Assembly (NCBI RefSeq): GCF_022758885.1
Contig: NZ_JALEBH010000001.1
Span: 620,001 to 684,000 of the forward strand
Length of the DNA: 64,000 nt
Direction: 5' to 3'
Source of the DNA: Sphingobium sp. BYY-5
GTDB taxonomy: Bacteria > Pseudomonadota > Alphaproteobacteria > Sphingomonadales > Sphingomonadaceae
The notes below the pieces were generated by a model. That model made no database searches, was not told the origin of the DNA, and saw nothing but the letters and a program-made list of their open reading frames with translations. A program made the translations under genes and the position numbers. This document shows positions 31,497 through 41,263 of this stretch, in pieces; within the stretch, counting starts at the first letter, position 1, and every line of letters begins with the position of its first letter.

Positions 31497-32819
31497 CTAA
31501 ATTGGCTCATCGTCGGTTTCGGGCCCCGTCTCAGTGATGAGCCGCGCGCTGCGCTGGCCGGTCGCATAGCTCCACATCCAACTCAGGGCGACGATCACAC
31601 GGTTGCGCACCCCGATCAGGAAGAAAATGTGGACCGCGCCCCAGAGCCACCAGGCCAGCCGGCCGCGAAGCCGTATCCAACCAAAATCCACGACCGCCGC
31701 CCGCTTGCCGATCGTCGCAAGGCTGCCTGCATCGACATAGCGGAATGGGCCGGGGCTACTTCCGCCGCTCAGCCGCGCGTCAATCACGCGCGCGACATAG
31801 CGCCCTTCCTGCTTTGCGGCGGGCGCGACGCCTGGGACCAGCTTTCCCTCCGCGTCCTCGACGTGGGCGGTATCGCCGATCACGAAGATGTCTGGAAAGC
31901 CAGGCGCGGTGAGATCCGGCTCGACGAGTACGCGGCCTGGGCGATCGCAGGGCAAGTGCAGCCATTCCGCGACCGGTGAGGCCGCCACGCCGGCGGCCCA
32001 CAGGATCGTCTTGGCGGAAAGGCGCTCTTCCCCGATGGCGACGCCATCCGCGTCGCAGGATGTCACCGACCGGTTGACCCAGACTTCCGCACCAAGCCTC
32101 TCGAGGGCCCGCTGCGCGTAGTCGGACAAGCTTTCCTTGAAGCTTGGCAGGATGCGCGGACCCCCTTCGATCAGCACCACGCGTACCTTGTCGAGGTTCA
32201 CGTTGCGGAATTCGCCGCGCAATGTCTCATGGGCGAGCTCGGCCAGCGTTCCTGCCAGCTCGACGCCGGTCGGACCGCCCCCGACGATGGCGAATGTGAG
32301 ATATTTCTGGCGCTCGACTGGGTCTTGGGTGCGCTCGGCTTCCTCGAAGGCTAGGAGGATGTCGCGGCGTATATGGGTCGCGTCCTCGATGGCCTTGAGC
32401 CCCGGCGCATAGGGCTCCCAATCGTCATGCCCGAAATAGGAATGCCGCGCGCCCGTGGCCAGGATGAGCGTGTCGAAATATATCGTCGCGCCATAGCTGG
32501 TGAGGACCCATTTCTCCCGGCCATTCACATAGATCGCTTCGCCCAGAAGGGTCGTGACGTTCGGCGCATTGCGGATCAGCGACCGCACGGGCCAGGCGAT
32601 ATCCGAGGGCGCGATCGCAGTGCCAGCCACCTGATAGAGGAGCGGCTGGAAGAGGTGGTAGTTTCGCCGGTCGAGCAAGGTCACCTTGACCGGCACGTTT
32701 CTTAGATTCCGCGCAGCCTCGATTCCGCCGAAACCAGCGCCGACGATCAGTACGTGGTGGACCCGCTCTTCTGGGGCAGTCCTTCGATCGGGTGAAGTGT
32801 CGGACGATGCGTTCCACAT
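31497..32819 (-). CDS. NAD(P)/FAD-dependent oxidoreductase, type II NADH dehydrogenase-like
   Basis: This 440-residue flavoprotein has two dinucleotide-binding folds: VLIVGAGFGGIEAARNL for FAD at the N-terminus and FAIVGGGPTGVELAGTLAEL for NAD(P)H near residue 175. DIFVIGDTAHVED contacts the flavin. A C-terminal hydrophobic segment (LAWWLWGAVHIFFLIGVRNR) is the usual membrane anchor of NDH-2 enzymes. It would pass electrons to quinone without pumping protons, which pairs well with the bd-type quinol oxidase of this island. Confidence 0.9.
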   Translation of the reverse strand: MWNASSDTSPDRRTAPEERVHHVLIVGAGFGGIEAARNLRNVPVKVTLLDRRNYHLFQPLLYQVAGTAIAPSDIAWPVRSLIRNAPNVTTLLGEAIYVNGREKWVLTSYGATIYFDTLILATGARHSYFGHDDWEPYAPGLKAIEDATHIRRDILLAFEEAERTQDPVERQKYLTFAIVGGGPTGVELAGTLAELAHETLRGEFRNVNLDKVRVVLIEGGPRILPSFKESLSDYAQRALERLGAEVWVNRSVTSCDADGVAIGEERLSAKTILWAAGVAASPVAEWLHLPCDRPGRVLVEPDLTAPGFPDIFVIGDTAHVEDAEGKLVPGVAPAAKQEGRYVARVIDARLSGGSSPGPFRYVDAGSLATIGKRAAVVDFGWIRLRGRLAWWLWGAVHIFFLIGVRNRVIVALSWMWSYATGQRSARLITETGPETDDEPI

Positions 32820-32874
32820 GAAGATTTTGCTCTCGTTTCGCAGCCGCCGGTGCCTCAGCGCTGCCCGACAGGGA

Positions 32875-33180
32875 TCATCTCGGCTTGCGCCCGCGCAGCC
32901 TCGGGGGCCGCGCTATGCGTATCTCAGTCCGGATATGGGTCACGGCTCCGCGCAGCCCATGGAGCTGGTCGACGAGATGAAGGACGATGTCGACGCCTTC
33001 GTCATTGACGCCGAGATCGGACTTGAGGTCCCGGATGAAGCGGGCGCGCGCGGCGTCGATGTCCGAAAGGATGACCCGCTTCGCCTTGCGTTCGGGCAAG
33101 AGCCATTCGCGTTCGATCCAATCCTCGAGCAAACGCCGGTCGATACCCGATTGCGCCAGAAATTCGTCTATCTCGATCAT
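32875..33180 (-). CDS. cbpM: Chaperone modulator CbpM
   Basis: This 101-residue MerR-like helical protein ([26 protein letters not shown]...) is of the kind that binds the J-domain of CbpA and inhibits it. The start overlaps the end of the dnaJ-like gene by four bases, the standard cbpA-cbpM arrangement. There is a basic tail, [12 protein letters not shown]. Confidence 0.85.
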   Translation of the reverse strand: MIEIDEFLAQSGIDRRLLEDWIEREWLLPERKAKRVILSDIDAARARFIRDLKSDLGVNDEGVDIVLHLVDQLHGLRGAVTHIRTEIRIARPPRLRGRKPR

Positions 33181-34082
33181 CGTGCGTTCGCGTCCTCACG
33201 CGGATTGAAGGTTTTGCCCGCTTCCCAACTCGACACGAACTGCTCGAGCGCCGGATCGGTCGGTTTGGGCAGCATGATTTTGAGCTCCACAAACTCGTCG
33301 CCGCGACCGCCGCCACGCTTGGGAGCCCCCTTGCCCTTCAATCTGAGCTTGCTCCCCGTGTTCGACCCTGCAGGCACGGTCATCGTGACGTCCCCAGTGG
33401 GCGTTGCCACGCGAATCTTGCCGCCCAGTACCGCTTCCGTCAGCGAAATCGGGACTTCGACGGTTATGTCGTCGCCCTCGCGGGTGAAGCGCGGATCGGG
33501 ACGCACCTCGATCTCAATCAAGGCGTCGCCGGGCCGGCCGCTCCCCATGCCGGGGGCACCTTTCCCCTTGAGGCGAAGGGTCTTGCCGTCGAGGATCCCG
33601 GCCGGGATCTTGACGTCGAGCGTTCCGCCGGTCGGAAGCGTGATCCTCTGATCGCCGCCCGTGATCGATTCCACGAAGCTGATCGTGAGGCGGTAATGCA
33701 TGTCCTGGCCGTGGCGGTTCGCGCGGGCCTGGGCGCTGCGGCGGAACAGGTCTGCGAACGGATCGTCGCCTTCGCCGAAGTCGGCAAAACCGGCGCTGCT
33801 CGCATAGGGACTGTAGTCGTCGCCGGAAAAGTCGCGATAATATTGATGTTGCGGCCGCTCGGCACCTGTCTCGTCGATTTCGCCGGCGTCGAAGCGTTTG
33901 CGCTTCTCCGGGTCGCTGAGCAGATCGTAGGCGCCCGCGACCTCCTTGAATTTCTCCTCGGCCGCCTTGTCGCCCGGGTTAAGGTCCGGATGGAGCTTTT
34001 TCGCGAGCTTGCGATAGGCCTTCTGTATCTCGTCGGCCGACGCGGTCGAGGAGACCCCAAGCACCTCATAAGGATTGCTCAT
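33177..34082 (-). CDS. cbpA: DnaJ-type co-chaperone, CbpA-like
   Basis: The 301-residue J-protein has an N-terminal J-domain with HPD in [20 protein letters not shown], a short linker, and two C-terminal substrate-binding folds (for example [20 protein letters not shown]). The zinc-finger cysteine repeats of classical DnaJ are absent, so this is the class B/CbpA type. It delivers substrates to DnaK and stimulates its ATPase. It lies 205 bases after dnaK and overlaps cbpM. Confidence 0.93.
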   Translation of the reverse strand: MSNPYEVLGVSSTASADEIQKAYRKLAKKLHPDLNPGDKAAEEKFKEVAGAYDLLSDPEKRKRFDAGEIDETGAERPQHQYYRDFSGDDYSPYASSAGFADFGEGDDPFADLFRRSAQARANRHGQDMHYRLTISFVESITGGDQRITLPTGGTLDVKIPAGILDGKTLRLKGKGAPGMGSGRPGDALIEIEVRPDPRFTREGDDITVEVPISLTEAVLGGKIRVATPTGDVTMTVPAGSNTGSKLRLKGKGAPKRGGGRGDEFVELKIMLPKPTDPALEQFVSSWEAGKTFNPREDANAR

Positions 34083-34287
34083 GGTCTACCCCCTGGCCGC
34101 CAGGACTGGCCCGTCGGTGAAGCTGCATTAGATTGCGATGCCATGCGAATTGATCCGCCCCTTGTTCTGGCTGTCTTGCTTCGATTGTAACGATACCTCA
34201 CCCCGGCTGCGAGCGGCGCCGAGAAACACCGACCCGCTGGCCGCCGGGGCTGTATATGGTCGTTTCAGCAGCGACGAAGCTTGGCGC

Positions 34288-36177
<1,890 letters not shown>

Positions 36178-36341
36178 CTCGCTACTCCTCTGGTTCTAGG
36201 GTTCGTTTGCTGGCGGGTGAATGCGCGTCGGCGACAGGAGGCGCGCCCTGCAGGGGGCAGCGATTGAGCCACGATGTAGCGACTGCCTCTCCACTTGCTG
36301 CGACATCTCGGGAACACTCCGTTGCGCGACGAAGTTGAGGG

Positions 36342-36357
36342 AGCAAGAACTATGCCG
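36342..36357 (-). promoter_or_regulatory. Probable sigma-54 (-24/-12) promoter of dnaK
   Basis: Read on the minus strand, CGGCATAGTTCTTGCT fits TGGCACG-N4-TTGCW at GGCA and TTGCT, with GG and GC ten bases apart. It departs at the first T, the C after GGCA and the next G. The predicted leader to dnaK is about 155 bases. The paired operator sites are 72 and 95 bases upstream (centre to GG). Confidence 0.6.
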
Positions 36358-36421
36358 ATCCCGAGAACGGCGTTAAGAAGCTAGAAATACTCGAATTGTG
36401 AGGCCTGACCGCGCGCGGTCA

Positions 36422-36457
36422 GGACAGACTGTCCCGATACCGCTAGACAGAATGTCC
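36422..36457 (-). promoter_or_regulatory. Tandem activator-binding sites for dnaK
   Basis: GGACAGACTGTCC (36422-36434, a perfect inverted repeat) and AGACAGAATGTCC (36445-36457) match the island operator. The centres are 23 bases apart. The distal site overlaps the last codons of the sensor kinase gene. Confidence 0.75.
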
Positions 36458-38500
36458 TTCGTCCTCGCGAGCCTCGGCGGCATCGGGAAGCCACACGGAG
36501 AAGGTGGTTCCATTGCCCGGTTCGCTCTCGACCGAAAGTGCCCCTCCGGCCTGCAAGACCAGCATCTGGCAGATGGAGAGGCCGAGGCCATTTCCTTCAC
36601 GTTGCTTTGTCGTGAAGAAAGGGTCGAATATATGTTTCAGCACGGCTTTGGACATTCCGGTGCCCGTGTCCGTCACTGCGACGGCGGACCCGGCCGCGCC
36701 GTCATCGCGGTCCTGGTCGAAGGTCCGCAACCCTAGCGTTCCCCCTTCGGGCATGGCATGCACCGCGTTCACGATCAGGTTGACGAGCACCTGCTGCAAC
36801 TCGGTCTTGTTCATGCGCACCGTGTGCGTCGCGTGATCGTCCCGCTCGACGACAATCGCCGTCTTCTTCAGCAAATGCTCCACGAGCGGCATCGTGTCGG
36901 TAACGATCTGAGGCAAGCCGTTGATTTCCTCATATCCCGCATATTCCGCCGGCTTGGCGAATTGGAGGAGCTTTCTAACGATATCGCCGATCCGCTGGAT
37001 CTGCTCGTCGAGAAGCTGGAATTCGAACTGGGCTTCGGCCGCCCGGTCGCCCATGGCGTCGCGTATGATCTCGAGATTGCCTTGCATGACCGCGAGCGGG
37101 TTGTTGATCTCGTGGGCGACGCCGGCCGTGATCTCGCCGATTGCCGCCAGCTTTTCCGCCATGACCAGCTGCTTGGTCGTATCCTCGATCTGCTTGCGGG
37201 CTCGTACGAGATGTTCCGTTCGCTCCTCGACGCGCCTGTTCAGCTCGCTGTTCCATTCGCGCAGCTGCCGATCCCGATCCTGAACCTGCTCGAGCAGGTG
37301 ATCGAGATGCTGGGCAACCTGGCCGATTTCATCATTCCCATCGGCGTGGTCGGTGCGGGCGGCGAGATCGCCCTCCTCGACCTTGCTGATGGTGGACGAC
37401 ATGCGCTCGAGCGGCCTGAAGATGTCGGTCGCCCATTTCAGGAACAGCGGCACCGTCAGTCCTGTGACAAGGAGGAAGGCGAAAGTGATCGAGAGCAGGA
37501 TCTCGTGCCGCATCGTGGTGAACGGCCTTTCGAGAAAGCCGACATAAAGCATGCCGGCCCGGCGCCCTCCCGTGTCCAGGATCGGCCTGTAGGCAGACAC
37601 ATACCAGTCGTTCACGACGAAGGCGCTGTCGAGCCAATTCTCTCCGTGCTCGAGCACAGCCGTGCGCACCGCCGACGAGACACGCGTTCCGATGGCTCTT
37701 TGATCCTTGAGCAGACGCACGTTCGTGCTGATCCGGACATCATCGATAAAGAGCGATGCCGTCCCGGCGCTCCCTTCGGGGAGGCTGGCGTCATGATAGA
37801 CGAGCCCGTTGATGGTATCGACGAAGCGGAGATTGCGATTGAGCAGGGTTCCGCTCACCAGGGCCGCCGGCTCGCCATTGGGTAATCTGATCGGCGCAGC
37901 CGAATGAACCACCATTCCCCTTGTTTCGATCACCTTCGTCGTGGGGACCGCTTTCTCGGTGGGAACGAGCCTGATTTGCGCAACCTCGGCGAGTTTGGGC
38001 GAAACCGCCTGGAGGTCGGCGGCGGAGAAGAGGTCGATCCCGGTCTTCGCCTTGCCGGCCAGCGCCGCGCGCAACACCGGCCAGTCGGAGCGCATGGCAG
38101 CAGCACGCAGGGGGATATTCGAGGCGATGATCTCGTTCTTCGCGCTGATGACATACAGGAAGTCATAATGCTTCTGGCGGGCCTCACGGCCAAGCAAGGC
38201 GGGCAGGCCATGAGCCGAGCGCGGATCGGTGCCCATTGCGTCGCGAAAGCGGGCAGACGCGCCTAGTGACTGGAGCGAAGTCTCCATGCCCTCGAGGATC
38301 TGCGCCATATATTGGTCAGCGATCGTGAGATCGCCGTCCGCTTTCGATAGCAGCATGGCGTCGAACCTAGCGTTCCAGCGGTACATTGCGACGCCGAGGA
38401 AGATCGGCAGGATGACCAGCATGGGCAGCAGCGCAATGGCGAGCAGTCGATAGCGGACCGAGTGCCGTGTGCGGACCGCCTTGCCGGTCATGCTAGACAT
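36443..38500 (-). CDS. Membrane sensor histidine kinase, partner of the sigma-54 activator
   Basis: The protein has ~685 residues. It has an N-terminal membrane helix (YRLLAIALLPMLVILPIFLGV), a large periplasmic sensor region of the double-Cache style (~residues 35-310), a second helix (ITFAFLLVTGLTVPLF), a HAMP segment and a coiled coil (ELNRRVEERTEHLVRARKQ). Then comes the phospho-acceptor H-box AGVAHEINNPLAVMQGN and the ATPase domain with VTDTGTGM and GNGLGLSICQML. The H-box is the NtrB/DctB kind that pairs with sigma-54 regulators. The start is ATG 38500 (alternatively 38491), overlapping the regulator stop by eight bases. The sensed signal is unknown. Confidence 0.88.
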   Translation of the reverse strand: MSSMTGKAVRTRHSVRYRLLAIALLPMLVILPIFLGVAMYRWNARFDAMLLSKADGDLTIADQYMAQILEGMETSLQSLGASARFRDAMGTDPRSAHGLPALLGREARQKHYDFLYVISAKNEIIASNIPLRAAAMRSDWPVLRAALAGKAKTGIDLFSAADLQAVSPKLAEVAQIRLVPTEKAVPTTKVIETRGMVVHSAAPIRLPNGEPAALVSGTLLNRNLRFVDTINGLVYHDASLPEGSAGTASLFIDDVRISTNVRLLKDQRAIGTRVSSAVRTAVLEHGENWLDSAFVVNDWYVSAYRPILDTGGRRAGMLYVGFLERPFTTMRHEILLSITFAFLLVTGLTVPLFLKWATDIFRPLERMSSTISKVEEGDLAARTDHADGNDEIGQVAQHLDHLLEQVQDRDRQLREWNSELNRRVEERTEHLVRARKQIEDTTKQLVMAEKLAAIGEITAGVAHEINNPLAVMQGNLEIIRDAMGDRAAEAQFEFQLLDEQIQRIGDIVRKLLQFAKPAEYAGYEEINGLPQIVTDTMPLVEHLLKKTAIVVERDDHATHTVRMNKTELQQVLVNLIVNAVHAMPEGGTLGLRTFDQDRDDGAAGSAVAVTDTGTGMSKAVLKHIFDPFFTTKQREGNGLGLSICQMLVLQAGGALSVESEPGNGTTFSVWLPDAAEAREDEGHSV

Positions 38501-39881
38501 TCCAGGTCGCGCACTTCCGATCGACGGTTTTTCGGGAAATGCCAAGTCTGCGGGCGGCTTCCTCGCGGTCGCCATCGGTCTCCCTCAAAATCGACAATAT
38601 GTGCCGCCGTTCGACGTCGGCGAGGGTTTTCGCCTTGCGATCGTTCCGCTCTTCGACACGTTCATACAGCTTGGGGAAACGTCCTAGAATGAGGGCGCGC
38701 TCGATGAAATTCCGCAGCTCGCGGACGTTGCCCGGCCAAGCGTAGCGGGCCAGATGAGCCCGGACCTTGTCGTCAATGGACACGGTGGGAAGTCCGAGCT
38801 GCGCGGACAGCTCGCGCATGAACAGCGATGCCAGATCCAGAACATCCTCACCCCGTTCGGCGAGCCGCGGCATATGGATCTCCATCACATTGATCCGATA
38901 GAAGAGATCCTGCCGGAAGGTGCCGGCTTCCACGCGGGTTGGCAGGTCGGCGTTGGTGGCGAAGATGAAGCGCACGTCGATGGGAATGTCCCGTTCGGAT
39001 CCGACTGGCCGAACCCTGCGCTCTTCCAGAACGCGCAGAAGCTTGGCCTGCAGGGCAGGGGGCAGATCCCCGATCTCGTCGAGGAAGATGGTCCCTCCCT
39101 GCGCATATTGGATGAGCCCCTCTCTCGCGCCGCTGGCGCCTGTGAAGGAACCTTTCAAATGGCCGAACAGCTCGCTCTCGAGCAGATCGGCGGGGATGGC
39201 GCAGCAGTTGACCGGCACGAACAGTTTGTCGGCGCGCTGAGAAAGGGCGTGGATCGAGCGCGCAGCCACCTCTTTGCCCGTCCCGGATTCCCCGGTCAGC
39301 AATACGGTGCTGGGCAGCGGGGCTACGCGCGAGATCAGCTCACGCACCTCCTCGATCGCGTGAGACTCCCCGCAGAACTTGTTGCGCAGCCCTTCCAACC
39401 CAGAAACGCTTTTGAGCTCCTGGCGGAGAACCATATTTTCCCGTTGCAGGCGATTGCGATCCAGGCAGCGGGAGACGGCGCTCAGAAGCTGGTTCGATCG
39501 GAATGGTTTCAGCACGAAGTCGACGACGCCGACACGAAGGGCAGCGATCGCGGTGTCGAGATCGGCATGCGCGGTGATCAGGATGACGTCGGCGAAGAAA
39601 CCCGTCGCGCGCTGTTCGGCAAGCCATTCCAGACCCGACTTGCCGGGCAGGACATTGTCCAGGATGACGACGTCATAGGGTTGCTCGTCCAGCTTGCGCG
39701 ACGCTTCCCGCGTGTCGAAGGCTTCATCGATCAGTTTGCACCGGGGCTTCAGCGTCTTGACGAGGAAGTTTCGCAGGCCAGCTTCATCATCGACGATCAG
39801 GATCGAGGCTTGCGCGAGCCACGGCCAGAAATCGGGGTCCACCCCGTCGGCCTCTTGTTTTCGTACCGCCCGATCCACCAT
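38493..39881 (-). CDS. Sigma-54-dependent response regulator (NtrC family)
   Basis: This 462-residue activator has a receiver domain with acidic pocket ILIVDDE and phospho-acceptor in VVILDNVLPG, then a sigma-54-interacting AAA+ domain with Walker A LTGESGTGKEVAAR and Walker B GGTIFLDEIGDL, and a Fis-type HTH (EEAARRLGISRKTVDRKC). The sigma-54 contact loop reads GSFTGA instead of the usual GAFTGA. The open frame reaches 40028, but the ATG at 39881 (MVDRAVRKQ) is the realistic start, since the upstream part is the regulatory region. It is cotranscribed with the kinase. It is the natural candidate for binding the paired GGACA-N3-TGTCC sites at four island loci. Confidence 0.92.
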   Translation of the reverse strand: MVDRAVRKQEADGVDPDFWPWLAQASILIVDDEAGLRNFLVKTLKPRCKLIDEAFDTREASRKLDEQPYDVVILDNVLPGKSGLEWLAEQRATGFFADVILITAHADLDTAIAALRVGVVDFVLKPFRSNQLLSAVSRCLDRNRLQRENMVLRQELKSVSGLEGLRNKFCGESHAIEEVRELISRVAPLPSTVLLTGESGTGKEVAARSIHALSQRADKLFVPVNCCAIPADLLESELFGHLKGSFTGASGAREGLIQYAQGGTIFLDEIGDLPPALQAKLLRVLEERRVRPVGSERDIPIDVRFIFATNADLPTRVEAGTFRQDLFYRINVMEIHMPRLAERGEDVLDLASLFMRELSAQLGLPTVSIDDKVRAHLARYAWPGNVRELRNFIERALILGRFPKLYERVEERNDRKAKTLADVERRHILSILRETDGDREEAARRLGISRKTVDRKCATWNV

Positions 39882-40028
39882 CGCATAGTCCCCGCATCCG
39901 TTGCCCGACGGATGCGATCGTGTCAGCCGAGGGCACCTCACCGCATGTGAATGAATCCTCTTATCCGTTCCGCGCACAAGTAGCACCGCATTCGGCGAGG
40001 TGCATCCCTTCTTGTCGATCGGCCTCAC

Positions 40029-40063
40029 GACAATTTGTCACCGTCACTTTGGACTTTTTGTCC
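40029..40063 (+). promoter_or_regulatory. Tandem activator-binding sites for the paralog/encapsulin operon
   Basis: GACAATTTGTC (40029-40039) and GGACTTTTTGTCC (40051-40063) fit the island operator; the second has T for A at position 5. The centres lie 83 and 60 bases upstream of the -24 GG of the promoter at 40116, exactly the same spacing as at groES. Confidence 0.75.
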
Positions 40064-40115
40064 GCCGCCAACGCTTTTCAGAGCCTAATTCCTTGAAATC
40101 CGGCCAGATGCCATC

Positions 40116-40131
40116 TGGCACGCCTATTGCT
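40116..40131 (+). promoter_or_regulatory. Sigma-54 (-24/-12) promoter of the paralog/encapsulin operon
   Basis: TGGCACGCCTATTGCT is identical to the groES promoter at 17932 and matches the full sigma-54 consensus. It lies 195 bases upstream of the first gene. Confidence 0.85.
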
Positions 40132-40325
40132 CCTCTGATGCGGGTGAAGGAGCCGGAGAAACCGAATCCCGCTGTGCATTGGAACCGCGGCCAGAGTTTC
40201 ATCCGGCTCAAGAACCCAGGCGAGGCCGGTTGCGCGCATCGCTCCTGGCTTTGGTTACGCTGGCGAGCGTCGAGCCTGAGAACGCATGGCAGCGGCGTGG
40301 GCGACCAGGCCAAAGGAGAGCGGTG

Positions 40326-40526
40326 ATGGATGAGTTTGATTTTTACGTGAGCCCGAAGAAGCCGATGATCGGCCTCTACGTCAAGAAGGGAGCCGGACTT
40401 CCCGATCTCGTCGACGCAAAGGACTGGCTCTTCGACGGCACCGTTGGGCCAGACGAGGTGCCGGCGGCCACGGTCAACGAGATCGAGGCCAACGGCCACG
40501 CTTTCAAGGATCTGGACGCCGGCTAG
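40326..40526 (+). CDS. Small protein of unknown family, copy 1 of a tandem pair
   Basis: This is a 66-residue protein (MDEFDFYVSPKKPMIGLYVK...) starting at the ATG at 40326 after AAAGGAGAG. It is the first gene downstream of the sigma-54 promoter. It is clearly paralogous to the next gene, sharing PKKP, LY, G-GL, DA-DW-F, TV, EVP, EI and GHA at equal spacing. It has no cysteine, no membrane helix and no signal peptide, so is probably cytosolic. I do not recognise the family. Confidence 0.8.
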   Translation: MDEFDFYVSPKKPMIGLYVKKGAGLPDLVDAKDWLFDGTVGPDEVPAATVNEIEANGHAFKDLDAG

Positions 40527-40594
40527 GGAGGTCAGCCCTTCGCGGCCAAATCTATCGGTCTTTCGCCCAAACACAATCTGACCGGAGCTGAGCG

Positions 40595-40798
40595 ATGCTT
40601 GAGATCGAATGTTTCATCAATCCGAAGAAGCCAGGCCTGCTGCTCTACATCCGTTATGGAACGGGGCTTTCCGCCATTCCCGACGCGGCCGACTGGGTGT
40701 TCAGCAGTACGGTCGCGGACACGGAGGTCCCGCAGGCTCTTCAGGACGAGATCAGCCGGACCGGCCACGCCTATCAGCAGCTGCCGCCCCCGGAGTGA
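40595..40798 (+). CDS. Small protein of unknown family, copy 2 of a tandem pair
   Basis: This is a 67-residue protein (MLEIECFINPKKPGLLLYIR...). It aligns without gaps with the 66-residue upstream protein over nearly the full length and shares about one third to one half of residues, concentrated in PKKP, DAADWVFSSTV, EVP and TGHAY. The ATG at 40595 follows GGAG. Conservation of two diverged copies suggests each has its own role or that they form a heteromer (inference). Confidence 0.8.
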   Translation: MLEIECFINPKKPGLLLYIRYGTGLSAIPDAADWVFSSTVADTEVPQALQDEISRTGHAYQQLPPPE

Positions 40799-40866
40799 GT
40801 AGCTGGCGGCCAACCACAAACAACGGGATGCACACCAGGGCCGGAGACGCATTATGACCGCCCCGA

Positions 40867-41211
40867 ATGACACAGGCACCAACCGCAAAGCGCGCGAAAG
40901 CGCGCGTGGCGCCCGGGCGCCAAACCCAGCCGTCCGTTCCGACGCGCCGCCGGTCAGTCCGATCCCGGCGAATGCACAGCGACCCGACCGTTGAGCGCGC
41001 GCGCAAGATCGACTGCTTTCTCTCCCGGCCGCTTTTCGTCGCGGAGGTCTTCAGCGGAACTCCCAGTCGGTTCGTCGACCTCGATGACACAATTTCGGGC
41101 TTTCGGCGGCTGCGCAGCGGCGAGTTCGACGGGCTTCCTGAATCCGCCTTTTATATGGTCGGAAGGATCGCTGAAGCGCTTGAGAAAGCGAAGAGCCTGG
41201 CGGAAGAATGA
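40867..41211 (+). pseudogene. C-terminal fragment of an ATP synthase F1 beta subunit
   Basis: From about residue 40 onward the frame reads [26 protein letters not shown] and [20 protein letters not shown], then [21 protein letters not shown]. This is the C-terminal helical domain of AtpD, about 75 residues of a ~470-residue protein. The N-terminal ~35 residues (Arg/Pro-rich) show no similarity. An ATG at 40972 begins just before the conserved part, so a short product is possible, but without the nucleotide-binding domain it cannot work as an ATPase subunit. No other ATP synthase gene is nearby. An overlapping 46-codon frame (40854-40994) is unlikely to be a gene. Confidence 0.7.
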
Positions 41212-41263
41212 CGGGCATCGCAGCGGCCTTGATCCGATCTGCCACCCAAAAGGGAGTGAATTT

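Larger units (their letters stand above)
39882..40325. other. Divergent control region between the regulator gene and the paralog/encapsulin operon
   Basis: These 444 bases hold the operator pair (40029-40063) and the sigma-54 promoter (40116-40131) facing right. The leader is about 180 bases to the first gene at 40326. Leftward elements for the regulator gene were not identified. A 62-codon frame from 40139 overlaps the expected transcript start and is not taken as a gene. Confidence 0.6.

Noticed and set aside
36178..36442. Searched for CIRCE or other classical heat-shock operators before dnaK and groES
   Set aside because: No TTAGCACTC-N9-GAGTGCTAA match in either upstream region.
40139..40326. 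62-codon frame directly after the sigma-54 promoter
   Set aside because: The ATG lies at or before the predicted transcript start, and the product is Arg/Trp-rich without features.
40854..40994. 46-codon frame [12 protein letters not shown]...
   Set aside because: Overlaps the AtpD remnant out of frame, Arg/Pro/Ala-rich, no good ribosome site; it could be translated but support is weak.
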